Shown here one piece after another: positions 51,882-63,534 of a stretch of DNA of 64,000 nt. The stretch comes from Cryoendolithus antarcticus (taxonomy: Eukaryota > Ascomycota > Dothideomycetes > Cladosporiales > Cladosporiaceae): positions 1,364,001 to 1,428,000 of the forward strand of contig NAJO01000002.1 of assembly GCA_002077065.1 (NCBI GenBank), read 5' to 3'. The notes under the pieces were generated by a model that was not told the origin of the DNA, made no database searches, and was given only the letters and a program-made list of their open reading frames with translations. Each line of letters starts with the position of its first letter. Position 1 is the stretch's first letter. The position numbers and the translations under genes were made by a program.

Positions 51882-53267
51882 ATGAGCATACAGACTACGC
51901 CTTCGAAGAAGGTTCGTCATGACATCAGTGCCACCCGAGCCTTTAGCACATATACTAACAGCAACACCAGGCTGCATCTGCTCTCGAGACGCTGCAAATG
52001 GAGTCACCCATCAAGATGCCCGTGCTTGATCCTGTGGCAGACAAGGAGAACATCGAGGCGAAGTACGAGGCGGACGAGGTGGCCGTACCCATCAAGGGCA
52101 TACCCGTAGCGGACGAGACACCCGAAGAGGCTGCCGATGCGATACGGAAGCGTATGGAGCTCGACCCTAACTACGAACCCATACTGGCGGAGAACGGGCA
52201 AAGATTCGTGCTGTTCCCCATACGGTATCAAGAGGTCAGTCGCGTCCCGAATACGCGCCTTCACGCGTTAAGTGGTCATTGCTTTCATCTACTGACATCC
52301 ATCACAGATATGGCAAATGTACAAGAAGGCAGAGGCATCGTTCTGGACAGCAGAGGAGATCGATCTGTCGAAGGACCTGCACGACTGGAACAAGCGTCTC
52401 AACGATGACGAGCGATTCTTCATTTCGCATGTCCTTGCCTTCTTCGCCGCATCAGACGGCATTGTCAACGAGAACCTGGTCGAGCGATTCAGTGGCGAGG
52501 TGCAAATACCCGAGGCTCGCTGCTTCTACGGCTTCCAGATCATGATGGAGAACATCCACTCCGAGACCTACTCACTACTCATCGACACCTACATCAGCGA
52601 ACCTCGCCAACGCACATACCTCTTCAACGCTATCGACAACATCCCCTGCATCCGCAAGAAGGCTAACTGGGCACTAAAGTGGATCAGCGACGACGCATCG
52701 ACCTTCGGCTGCCGTCTTATCGCCTTCGCAGCTGTTGAGGGTATCTTCTTCTCCGGCTCCTTCGCTGCCATCTTCTGGCTCAAGAAGCGCGGCCTCATGC
52801 CCGGCCTCACGTTCTCTAATGAGCTCATCTCGCGTGACGAGGGCATGCACACCGACTTTGCCTGCATGCTGCACGCACATCTCCGCAACAAGCCATCACT
52901 CGACCTCGTCCACCAGATCATCACCGAGGCCGTCGAGATCGAGCAAGAGTTCCTATCGGACGCCCTGCCCTGCGCACTTCTCGGCATGAACGCCAAGCTC
53001 ATGTGCCAGTACATCGAGTTTGTCGCTGACCGTCTACTCCTCGCACTCGGCCACAGCAAGTACTACAATGCCACCAACCCCTTCGACTTCATGGAGAACA
53101 TCTCCCTCGCCGGCAAGACAAACTTCTTCGAGAAGCGCGTAGGTGACTACCAAAAGGCTGGTGTCATGGAGTCGCATAACAAGAAGAAGAACGATGCTGC
53201 TGACAAGGAGGCTGGCAAGGCACCTGCCGTCATGATCGGCGACTTTGCCTTCGAGGAGGACTTTTAG
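51882..53267 (+). CDS. RNR2: Ribonucleoside-diphosphate reductase small subunit (R2)
   Basis: Three exons, 51882-51911, 51971-52234 and 52308-53267, with introns of 59 and 73 nt in phase 0, give 417 residues. The class I R2 diiron/tyrosyl-radical site is visible: the [12 protein letters not shown] segment, Glu179 and His182 with radical Tyr186 in [10 protein letters not shown], Glu in [11 protein letters not shown], and Glu/His in RDEGMHTDF. The C-terminus FAFEEDF is the peptide that docks into the large subunit. The enzyme reduces ribonucleotides to deoxyribonucleotides. The N-terminal region (residues 1-80) is variable and carries [18 protein letters not shown], a possible CDK-site and KEN-box-like stretch. 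The first exon encodes just ten residues. Confidence 0.96.
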
Positions 53268-53862
53268 ATGCGATGCATCTACTGTAATGTGTTCATGGTG
53301 TTGGATTTGTACTTGCTGGATTGAGTGGCGTTGGGGCTGGATGGGAAGAATCGGGAAATATCCCTCTCACGCGCTGTGCTTTTATAGATGCATACTGAGG
53401 CGCTCGCGCTGCATGTAAGACAGCGGAAGAATATCACAAATTACACTCAACTTTCCTCCCGTCGCCATCTGCTTGAACGACCAGACTAATCAATGCACTC
53501 CATGGAAGTCGCGTGGTACAATTAATGTGCGCGTGCACGGTTACGTGAAGTCTAAGATGTCTCGCATCTTGACCGGAGCGATGCGAGATCCTGCTTACAT
53601 GCATGCCAATGCAACGGCGGGGATGCTTTGTGAGCCAAGATGAGAGCGTCTTGAAGCAGTCGAGAGTTCTTCCTTTTCATCTCCGTTTCGTACCTTCACT
53701 TCCGTTTTTCGTACCTTGCTTATCGATCGGGCGCCGGAAACCTGCGAAACATCCCTCCGCGGACAGCCGAAGTCACCTCATCCTGCATACGCTACAGTGC
53801 GGCGCGCATCCGCAATCAACTCTCCCCATGGCCTCCGGACCATCACATATTCTTCCTAGATC
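53268..53862. other. Intergenic, 595 bp
   Basis: RNR2 3' flank and promoter of the WD40 gene, both plus strand. Nothing else seen. Confidence 0.5.
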
Positions 53863-56858
53863 ATGCCCCTCCCCTCCATCACTCTTACGAACCCACAGAA
53901 CCTCGATTCCGCGCCCTCGCCCGTTCTGAGTCCAAATAGCCCAGCGAAGAGTCCTACGAAGTTAACGTTAACGAGGACGTCAGTCAGGAACGGCGCAAGC
54001 TTTGAGCTACATCGCACGGGCACGTGGGACAGACGTGCGGATGTGAAAGCTACCGACAGGATCCGGAGTGTGGAGCGTAAAGGCATGGAGGGAGGGGATA
54101 TGAGTGGTAGGTACGCTTATATGGTCGCTGGAGTGGTCATGGTAGAGCAGAGGGCTGACCGAGTATGAGGGCAGACAGGCGGGGGAGTACGGGTACGAGG
54201 CAAGGGGTGGTAGAGACTGGCGCAAAGCCTAGATTGAGCAGCCCGAGAAGACCAAGTCCTGCTGGACATGATGGGACTACCGAGAAGGAGGAGACGAGTG
54301 TTGATCCGTTGTCGCAGGTAAGCGGCGCAGCGTGATCGATGCCAGCTAGACCAATCAACTGACTGCGAATAAAGCAAATCCTTGAGCGGACGCATGGCGC
54401 GCCACCGGCACCTTCAATCGCACCCTCGATGACCTCGGACGGCGCATCGATCACGGATGACGGGCGCAGTCAGTCTTTCATATCAAGCGCACAGCCTTCG
54501 CAGGAACGGCGAGACATTGGGTCACTCGCGACAAGGGACCTGAAGAAAGGCGTCAAGGCTGTGTCCTTTCTTAGTCGCCTCATTGGGACTAAGAAGAAGG
54601 ATGCAATCGCTGAGGATGTCATCCCGAGCGATGCGGCGTCGCAGGTCGGTAGTATCCGGCCTGAGGGCGCGATGGCAAGCGTCTTCGCCCAATCGACGGA
54701 CAACCTGAGCTACAGCACACGACAGCCGCAGATGCCCGCGTACATCAAGATGCGCGCAAGGAACAAGCCCAAACCAGAGTTCAATCGACTGTTCCTCGCG
54801 CAGGAGCTGAGCTGCAGTAAGAAGAGAAAGCTCATACGAACTGACAGCAACAAGTTGCGACGAAAGGGCCTCACAATGACTCCGCAGGACACTGTATGGG
54901 CGATGGAGTTCAGCAAAGACGGGAATTACCTCGCGGCTGCTGGCGCGGATACTATTATCCGAGTCTGGAAAGTACTGGCTAGCCCCGAGGATCGGCAGAA
55001 GCACGAGGCGCAAGAGGCGGAAGAGCCTTCGTCGGAACGCAAACCGTGGGAGCACCTCAAAGCACCAGTATTCGCCAGTAAGCCGATTCGAGAGTTTGAG
55101 GGACACTCTGCCACGGTGTTTGATCTCAGCTGGAGCAAGAACAACTTTCTGCTCTCTTCGGCCATGGACAAGACTGTACGACTCTGGCACGTGTCACGAC
55201 AAGAGTGCCTCTGCACATTCAAGCACAACGACATCGTCCCTTCGGTAGCATTCCACCCTCGCGATGATCGTTTCTTCCTGGCTGGCTCACTGGACTGCCG
55301 ACTGCGGGTCTGGTCGATACCGGACAAAAGTGTAGCTTTTTCGACTCAGGTACCCGATATGATCACCGCAGTCGCATTTACCCCAGACGGCAAGTCAGTC
55401 ATGGCTGGGTGTCGCAATGGACTATGTATGTTCTACGAGACTGAGGGCCTGAAATATCAGACTCAGCTCCAGGTGCGGCCATCTCGAGGCACCACTCCTA
55501 GCGGCATGAAGATTACTGGCATACAGGCTTCACCGGCTGCAAATGGTGATGTCAAGCTGCTCATAACGAGCAATGACTCTCGATCTCGTCTATACAACAT
55601 GCGCGACAAGTCACTAGAGCTGAAGTTCAAGGGCAATGTCAACGACTCTACTCAGATTCGGGCACAGCTCAGCGACAACGGTCGCTACGTGGTCTGCGGC
55701 AGTGAAGATGGCAAAGCATTCGTCTGGTCTACAGACCCATCAGATGGCGAGACACGCGAGAAACGACCAGTCGAATTCTTCGAGGCGAACGAGCAGATGA
55801 CGACCGCTGTCTGCATGGCTCCGACTAAAACTCGGTGCCTTCTTGGCAAGAGCGAGGATCCGATCTACGACCTCTGTAATCCGCAGCCATCCACAATGCT
55901 CAACTCGGCAGGTGCAAATGGCAGTCAAGCCTCCTCACGACCGGCGACAGCCACGGGCGACTCGTCGCCTATGCATGCGCACGATGACAGCGGCTTCGTG
56001 AGGCCGAAGGAGAGCGCGAGCTACTTGACTAAAGCCACTCACAAGCAAGGCAACATTATTGTCACCGCAGACTTCACGGGCAAGATTCGCGTCTTTCGCC
56101 AGGACTGCGCGTGGCAGAAGCGCAAGCCTGAAGACTCCGACCGCGCTTCAATCTTCGGCAGCAGGCGGAATGTCTCTGGCGCTCAGTCCAGTAAGGCCGC
56201 TTCCATCACTACGCGAGGCAGCGAAGCCAGTTTGGCCAACGCCGGCGCACGGAAGTCCTCATCCTCGCAAGTTGCCTCATCCGATCGCATCTTGAGCTGG
56301 CGTCAAGGCGTCGGTAGCTCGGATCCAGTCACTGGCGAAGCTAAGAGTAGCAGCAAGCGCACGAGTCGAAGCACATCGCCACGACGAAGTATGGGTCAGG
56401 ACTCAGCCAGAAGCACGCCGAACTTGGCCATGACGTCCATCTCACCTTCACAGCCGACGAGCGCTCCGAGTACTGCGCCGACGAGTCTCGATGTCGGCGA
56501 GCGTGCGGCCGCGGCAGTCAAGGCTGCTGCGCCGCAGCCAGCTTCGCCCAAGCAGGAAAAGCCACCTGAAAACCCGCTCCTACTCGGCGCAGGTGCTAGG
56601 AGCGATTTGTTCTGGGACATGACGCGGTGGAAGGCTCAGGTTGCGCGAGCAAAGAACGTACACTCTGAAGCTGATGTGGCGGAGGATCTTGTCGCCTCGA
56701 GGTCCAACAGCGTGGGTGGCAATGGCTTGCTGGCTGTTCGGCCACCACTGGGCTCGCAGCCAAGTTTTGTCAGTCAGCTGAGCGATGAGCGGAGTGATGA
56801 GACGGGAGATGAGGACGATGAGGTGTACGAGGAGGCGACGGAGGGTAGTGGGAGATGA
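53863..56858 (+). CDS. WD40-repeat protein, WDR44/Dgr2-like
   Basis: Three exons, 53863-54110, 54170-54317 and 54375-56858, with introns of 59 and 57 nt, give 959 residues. The first intron boundaries were chosen among close alternatives (GTAGGT or GTACGC donors) and may shift by a few residues; the second (CAG-GTAAGC...AATAAAG) is firm. A basic segment (MRARNKPKPEFNRLFLAQEL) precedes the propeller, as in WDR44 and yeast Dgr2/YMR102C. WD repeats include VWAMEFSKDGNYLAAAGADT, REFEGHSATVFDLSWSKNNF, LLSSAMDKTVRLWHVSRQEC, IVPSVAFHPRDDRFFLAGSL and GRYVVCGSEDGKAFVWSTDP. The C-terminal 330 residues are Ser/Ala-rich and disordered with an acidic end. WDR44 binds Rab11 in animals; yeast relatives are poorly known. 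Confidence 0.88.
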
Positions 56859-57168
56859 GACTGGTCGCCGCGCTGTTGCTGAAGATAGTTTACGACAGTC
56901 ACGATCGTGATCACGCTAACGGAGTGTGGGATATCAATCCGTCGCTGTGGGATTGCCTCGCGAAGTAGGGCTTACAAGAGCTGAGCTCGCATCCATGGAC
57001 AATACTGCTGCCTGGACGAATGAACGCTCTGCAAGAGACCTCGGCATTGCAGATTGCTTGAACCTCTCCAATAATGAAACGATCATTTATCAATTGACCT
57101 CACTCCCTGCATCTTCCCTCTCGCAATTGAGATTCCGACACCTCTAGTACCGTCCTCTCTTATCCAGA
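56859..57168. other. Intergenic, 310 bp
   Basis: WD40 gene 3' flank and MAPEG gene promoter; nothing else seen. Confidence 0.5.
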
Positions 57169-57680
57169 ATGTCGTCGTTTCTGAACAACTCCGCCAACCT
57201 GGCCGGCACCGCTGCGCCACTGCTAAAGCCTCTGACCACGCTCGGCCTCTGGTCCATCGTCAGTGGAGCCAGTTGTGCGAACCCTATACTATTGACTAAC
57301 ACCACGACCAGGTAATGGAAGTATGGATGTACACCCTCCGCATCCCCGCCATGGAAAAGTACAACGTCAAGCCCGTTCCCACGCTCTCGGCCGCCACGCT
57401 CGAGAAGTCTCTCCCAGCACACGTTCAGTGGCCAGCGCAGAACTACAATCACTTGCACGAGCAGCCAACGTACTTCATCGCTGCTATGCTTACCTTGACG
57501 TTGCTGGGCGTGAGGGATCAGGCTACGGTGAACGCGGCGTGGGCGTATGTGGGTTTGAGGATGGCGCATAGCGTCGTGCATGGGTCAAAGAATGTGATTA
57601 TGGTGAGGTTCTCGCTCTTTGCGGCGAGCTCAGCGGTGTTGGCTGGGTTGATCGGAAGGACGGCTTGGGTGTTGTTTTAG
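57169..57680 (+). CDS. MAPEG-family membrane protein
   Basis: Two exons, 57169-57258 and 57312-57680, with a 53-nt intron (GTCAGT...GACCAG) in phase 0, give 152 residues. The hydrophobic helices and the signature between them (MYTLRIPAMEKYNV, QWPAQNYNHLHEQPTYF, LRMAHSVVHGSKNVIMVRF) fit the MAPEG family (membrane-associated eicosanoid and glutathione metabolism proteins): the N-x-x-E-like and R-x-x-H segments of glutathione binding appear as NYNHLHEQP and GLRMAHS. Length is typical (about 150). Fungal MAPEG proteins are mostly uncharacterised glutathione transferase relatives of the ER or mitochondria. The acceptor precedes GTA ATG, so an unspliced reading would lose the first helix. Confidence 0.85.
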
Positions 57681-58102
57681 GGGCGGTAATCATCACTGCG
57701 AACGCTGTGACTGGCAGGGGGTGGGGGTTGAGTGGGGGCACTGTACTGTATACACAGTACCTGCCCCCTCGTACAATAGTTGTGTAACCGTACTTCGTAC
57801 GTCGTCCATTTCTCCTCTTCCGGTGTGTTGCTTGGGGTGATAGTTCTGTCGGTGCCTCATTGATGGCATCAGGAGTGCCACTGTGATGCATGCATGGCTG
57901 CTGCAGGCGGCCGCCAGGCGGTCGCGCCACTCCTTCGTCGACCCCCGAAACGCCACACGCTTCGCTGCCTGTACTAGCGGTCTGAACATCCTACGCATAT
58001 CCATACATACATAAAGGTAGAAGTATTGAATGTGCGTCTTAGGTTCTCTCTAGACACCTCTACACTTTCTATGCAATTTCCTAGCAAAATTCTCCCTGCA
58101 CA
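57681..58102. other. Intergenic, 422 bp
   Basis: MAPEG gene 3' flank and DUF4246 gene promoter. A G-rich run (GGCAGGGGGTGGGGGTTGAG) lies at 57713-57732. No gene seen. Confidence 0.5.
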
Positions 58103-60228
58103 ATGGCTGCTCTCAACAACGAGCAACAAGCCAAGCTCAAGGCACGAAATAACAGGCCATTCAACAACTCTGGCACAATCCCTCTAAATGTTCCTGGAGC
58201 TGGTTGTCCGATTGAGGCGGAGCTCGACATCGCAGAACGCTTCAGACATGGCGTCAACGACTTCCGACAAGATCGACTGACCGTCCGCGAGGTGACAATG
58301 CTAGCGCTCATGGACGCGATCACAGACAAGGATTCCTGGACTGACAAAGTCTTCGATGACAGCATTGTTGAAAAGTGGCGTGTCGAAGCTATGGCGATGC
58401 CGTTCATCTCTGATCGGGCATGGGAGTGGTGTGTTCTTGAGCTACGAGGTAAAGCTAAGCTGACGAAGGAACGAGGTTTCACGACTACGCTGGAGACTGG
58501 ATCCGCTTGCGCGAAAGCTGATAGTCTTGTCGACGAGCATTGGAGGATCGAGCTGACAAGGAAGGCAAATTCGTTACTTCATGTTCACCCTGAACACAAA
58601 GACTGGCATCCCGGTTCCAACGAGCAGGTGCTGAACTTGGTTCATCCTTCTCTGTTTCCACTCGTCTACGGGCGCACTGCGGTTCTCCAGCAGGGGCAAG
58701 TTGGACTGCGTAACTGTGTTGACTACGTCGGCCGAGGCACCCCGGTTGAAGAATCGATATCAAAGCCTCCTGCAGACGGAAGGAGGGCCCAGGATGGAGC
58801 CACATTCTCATCAAAGTTCCAGTGGCTGCCTGCAGAAGTAAGATTTTGCAACGGCTCCGACACTGAGGTGGAGATCACCTCGTACATCAACAATCTGCAT
58901 CCAGTCGGGCACAGTAGTCTGTATCGGACGATCGGGAAGATAATCAGCAAAGCTATTCCGATGTGGAACGAAACTCTAGTCAAAGACTACAACAACCGCT
59001 ATCCGCTACGCATCGCAGTGGAGGGCGCGGTCTTCGAGCCTTTGTCCTACCCGAGCGAACTCGACGATCTCGCAGATACGGATGTATCGGACCCTACCGC
59101 ATTTGCTGCAGCCTTGTGGAGGGCCAGGGCGTACATGGACCTCCCTGAGCAGCCAAGCAGCATCAATTCTGCACTGCACTTTGCACCAGATGGCGATGAC
59201 GAAATGCCGGATTTTGAGTCAGACTTTACAGGTGAAATAGATCAAGCGCTGAGGTGGAAACACAATCGGCTGCGAAAGATTGTCCATCCAGAGCCAGGCG
59301 CCGACTACACGTATGAGCAGTGGAAAGAAGGCAAAGCACCAAAACCTGACCCTCCGAAGGTTCACTACCTCGGAGGTGAGCAAGAAGGCTTTAACCACGA
59401 GTATCAGAAAGTGTGTCTTGAGGATGAATTTCGCGAACAAGGCCTACAAGTCATAGTGAAGCTGGCGAGTATCGAATTGACGCCGGAGAAGCCGGTGTTT
59501 GAAGGCGGCAACTGGCATCTTGAGGTTAGCTATTGACCTGAAGTCCTGATACACGCTGTCACAGCCACTGACTTGAGGATAGGGCATGATGAACGAGCGT
59601 GAGTCTTTGTGTTACCGTTCATAAACTGTCGATACTAATATGGCATCGCCTTGCAGACATTGTAGCGACGGCGATCTACTATTACGACGTCGAGAACGTC
59701 ACCAGTCCTCGCTTGGAGTTCCGCATGGAAGCGGAGCTCGACTCCGTCGAGTTAAGCTATGAGCAAGACGATCATGCGCCGCTAGCAACGATCTTTGGCC
59801 TGCCCAGTCTCCGAGATGAACCAGCCGTGCAAAATGTTGGTGCAGTGCTATGCCGTCCAGGTCGACTATTGGCGTTTCCGAACACCCTGCAACATCGTGT
59901 ACAGTCTTTCGGCCTGGAAGACCCTTCCCGACCCGGCCATCGTCGGTTCTTAGTGCTGTGGCTGGTAGATCCTCACTATCGCATCTTGTCGACAGCCAAT
60001 GTGCCTCCGCAGCAGCATGAGTGGTTCGCTCCTCGAAATGTCGACAAGGTCTTGGAGAGTAAGAACCTGGCTGTAGAGTTGCAGGACATGATCAAAGAGC
60101 ACACCGATGACTACCCGATGAGTCTAGAGACTGCAAAGAGACTACGACTAGAGCTGATGGAGGAGCGGACGAAGCTGATGCCGACTGTGGAGCGGAACTT
60201 TGAGGAGTATAACTTCTGTGAGCATTGA
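58103..60228 (+). CDS. DUF4246-family protein with a 16-nt micro-exon
   Basis: Three exons, 58103-59524, 59583-59598 and 59657-60228, with two 58-nt introns, give 669 residues. The family is recognised by REVTMLALMDAITDKDSW near residue 55, HPSLFPLVYGRTAVL, FQWLPAEVRFC, and the C-terminal block GGNWHLEGMMNEHIVATAIY, followed by FGLPSLRD and a C-terminal RRFLVLWLVDPHYRILST. The conserved HxE and the later LQHRV resemble the iron-binding facial triad and distal His of Fe(II)/2-oxoglutarate oxygenases, which is an inference from the pattern; no activity is established for DUF4246. The 16-nt exon GGCATGATGAACGAGC is needed to read HLEGMMNEHIV; without it the frame and the motif are lost. Confidence 0.85.
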
Positions 60229-60571
60229 GGGGAGCATCAGTAGAGACATTGCAATTGGCGATTGTCATCTATTACTATTGCAGTTAGTCCACGGTTGCTG
60301 CCCCTATGCCAGGAACATGTTGAGTAGTCCACAGGCTCGCGCTCCATCCGCTACCGGTCGCTCGAGAAGTCCGATGTCAACCTCCCCCATTGCCCGCTCG
60401 ACTGCGATAGTCCAACTGCATAGAAACATTGTTCGCCGGTCTAGTGTGCTGTATCGATTGTCTCGGCACCCTCCGTGTATCGATGTCCTTGCTTTGCTCG
60501 TATATGTAACTGCTGCACAACAGTTGCATCTTCTAAGATCGTCAACGACCGCGATCAAGTACCGAGCCCTT
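60229..60571. other. Intergenic between convergent genes, 343 bp
   Basis: 3' flanks of the DUF4246 gene and of the unknown minus-strand gene. Nothing else seen. Confidence 0.5.
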
Positions 60572-61534
60572 TCATGCAAGATCGGAGAGGCTTCCTATCC
60601 TTGTCCTACCCGTGATGCGTGTCTCTCGTGATGGGAGGTCGTGCACCTCGCCTAGGTTCAGGACGCAGAGGTTGTCGCCTGACATTGAGCTCTTCCAATT
60701 ATCGTACATGTGCTCGCAGTTATCATTCTTGATGCGGAAGATCCAGGTCGACATCGCGAGGTATACAAATATCGAGCGGAGGCAGACTTGCCATTTCGCG
60801 TTATCAAATTCGTTTTGCCAGATGCGATCGAAGTCCACGCTGCTGTCCTCGTAGGGGAATACAATCTTGGAGATGACAAGGGGAAACTCGTTGAAGAGGG
60901 TCTGTAGCAGTTTGCTCATCTCCTTGTGGCTTGCCTTGCGCCATGCTTCGACGCCCCCAGAAGCATCGACCAGCAGCTGCATGCCCTGCTCAATTCGATT
61001 AGCGATGGACGAGGTACTGCATGGATGTGGAACGTACCTGAAGCAGGGTGCTGCAGGTCTTACGCTGTGCCTTCCTCTCATGGTCCATAACCCGTTTCTT
61101 GTACTCAGCGTAATTGTATTCGTCTACGCATGGCCAGCCTCCAGGATGTCGCGGATGCGCTCATCGTCCAGGTGCTTGTAGAACATGAGGTGGCCGTCGA
61201 TAACGCGCATGACCTCGACATCGAGGCCGCGGCCTTTCTTTGTGCCCGACAGCTGGTGCACCGTACCGAAACGGATGACGTTCAGGCCATCACCGCTACG
61301 ATTCAGGCGATTCGCATGCTCGAAACGGTTGGCAATGGCGGGGTTTCTCCCGTGCTCCTCTCCAGTGAGATCAATCGTAGCATCGCCGTCAGTGGAAGCT
61401 TTGTGAAGTTGGAGGAAGGGATTGTTCGTCGGCCAGCGCAGTGGACCGAATCCCTGGTTGATTACGTGCAAGCGCGCGCTCGTCATATGGAGCTCATACT
61501 TAAGGACTAGTAGCTCAATCTCGCGTGCGCTCAT
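60572..61534 (-). CDS. Unknown protein gene with an apparent frameshift
   Basis: Minus strand. The frame from 61534 codes 136 residues (MSAREIELLVLKYELHMTSA to RIRDILEAGHA) and stops at TAG. Immediately beyond, in the +1 frame, 61127-61038 reads VDEYNYAEYKKRVMDHERKA...LLQ, a charged, protein-like stretch that ends at a good donor (GTACGT). A 52-nt intron leads to 60985-60572, coding GMQLLVDASGGVEAWRKASH to the end GSLSDLA. No intron of normal length reconciles the first two parts, so a one-base indel near 61128 is the simplest explanation: a damaged gene or a sequencing error. The acceptor is a tandem GAG-CAG (NAGNAG type) that would add or drop one Gln. About 303 residues in total. No domain recognised; an N-terminal Leu-rich helix, no signal peptide. 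Confidence 0.5.
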
Positions 61535-62000
61535 GATGGGGATGATTTGAAGCTAGGCGATTATTGACGCTGTTGTCTGGGTGGAGGTCGGACAGGGGAG
61601 GGATGGAGATCGTGGCGGAGGTATGCCAAGTCAGAAGATGAGTTGCCGAGTTGCCAGAAAGATGGTGCAGCGTCTTCAACGTGTTCGTCATGGCTCGTGA
61701 CAGCACATGTCAGAGGTGTAGTGCAGGGCAGCGACGAGCCGTGTCTTCACTTCGAGGCCGAGCGGCTCGCGGATGTATGGCTTGTTCTAGCATTCTGGCT
61801 TTCACTTCGATACGTGTGCAGACTCAGTGAGATAGGGTGCAGTCTGTGATGATTTGAAGTCATCAGTGAAGCGCACTAATAAGCAAGTCAGCAAAAGCTC
61901 AGACCCTGTAGCCAGCGCAGATGTGACATCTGTGCGCGGAAAGCTTCTGATAGTACGCACAATGTTGCCCGACGTCTATGCTGTATAGCTTCTAATGACA
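61535..62000. other. Intergenic, 466 bp
   Basis: Promoter of the unknown gene and 3' flank of the DUF1275 gene. Nothing recognised. Confidence 0.5.
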
Positions 62001-63004
62001 CTATCCGATCTTCTCAGACTTCTCTTCCGTTCTCGCGACAGGCATGAACACAAACATGCCCAACCCGGCCATTATCTTTATCCCGGCAGAGATCCATAGC
62101 ACACTCGGCAATCCTCCTCGACTTCGCATCAGCCACCCACTTGCAACAGCACCAACAAGTAGAAGCACAACAGCGGCAGCCCTCCGATCCCGCTTCACAT
62201 TGTTTAGAGCGAATAGTCGAAAGTCGCCCATTAGATCGCAGTACGTGGATGTCAGGACATTCACGGGCAGCTCGTTGTAGCCCAGCAGCCTCGAGCTCGC
62301 GATCTGCATCCCGCTCTGAAACGCCAGCGGCGGCAGCAAGCTTACAATTCGGATGTTGTGCAGTACATCGCGCGGTTCCGGCGTGGTGCGCGAAGTATTG
62401 CCGGGATTCTGTGGTATTAGGTCTGGGGCAGTGGCGAGCGCGGCGGAGATGAGAATCAGGAAGCCCTGGGCCAGGAAGAGCGTGGAGAGCCAAAGTCGAT
62501 TGCTGTACGGACCCTCCGGGCTGATGTAGGCTGATATGCGGAACGTGAAAATTGCGCCGATCAGAAAGGTGACGATGGAGATCAGGGTTGTGAGCCAGGC
62601 GTAAGGATTCGCTGGCAGGCCTGCGGTGGAGAGACCGAGAATGACGGTGTTCCCTAGGTGACTGTCAGCATCGTGACTGTAATGAGTGGAGGTATGGTAA
62701 TACCCGTCTGCATGCCAACGAAAATTCCCCAGTTGCCGAAACTTGCTGCGTCGACGAGACCAGTGACGAGACAGCAAGCGAGAAGCGCATAGTCGCCTCC
62801 AGGCTTCTCAACAGGTCCGAAGATTCGTCGTCTGGAGAAGAAGCCAACGTCTTGCGCACTTGTTGTTACTGCGAGCTTTTCTGGATCGACGTGATCCGTA
62901 GAAGTAGGTGGTCCATTGGCGGCCGGACTCCCTGTTGCCGTGTCCTGCTCGGCCGCTGGTCCAGAGGAGGCCGATGGCATGCACGCCATCATGCCTGACG
63001 ACAT
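62001..63004 (-). CDS. DUF1275 membrane protein (YoaK family)
   Basis: Two exons, 63004-62704 and 62653-62001, with a 50-nt intron (GTATTA...GCTGACAGTCACCTAG) in phase 1, give 317 residues. Seven or so hydrophobic helices are seen, with the DUF1275 landmarks DAASFGNWGIFVGMQTGNTV (around residue 85-104; the join falls in MQTG-NTV), AFQSGMQIASSRLLGYNELP and the STYCDLMGDF segment. The soluble N-terminus is Pro/Ala-rich. Members are widespread in bacteria and fungi; no transport substrate is established. A second methionine pair at the start (MSSGMMACM) leaves the exact start open. Confidence 0.85.
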
Positions 63005-63534
63005 GGCGTTCCCGAGTCAGCCAACAGGTCTATCCGTAGCTGCTGTGAAGATTTATTCGGTGCAAATGGTATGCACAATCGTTGTGGAATGGAAGTGAGG
63101 TTGAATGGCACCCGACTTTCCCGCAGCAGCCGCTGGCATGGCAAAGAAACTGGCGCCGGCAAGAAGAAGATAGGCGCACTTACCTGCCACATCGGCAAAT
63201 GTCTCCGGACGAGCTTGACGATTAGATCTGGCCGAGAATGTCAAGTGCATGCGGAGGCGATGAAGCAATCATGTCGAGAAATTGCGTGGAGATAGCAAGC
63301 CGGACGCGATTACGTGACGGTTTTGACTTTTGACACCGCATGGTTGCGAACAGTGATTGCTGGCACGTATGGTAGACCAATAAAGGCTATAACTCGTGAT
63401 ATACGGACGCAGAAATGTTGTATTTGAGGATCTCCTATGCTACATCTATGCCCACTGTGTTCACCTCCACGAAAGGCGTCCGGCCCAGCAGCTATATCAT
63501 ACAGTCCATCGCAATAAGCTGAGAACACTTGACA
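63005..63534. other. Intergenic, 530 bp
   Basis: Promoter of the DUF1275 gene and 3' flank of uL15m, both minus strand. Nothing else seen. Confidence 0.5.
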
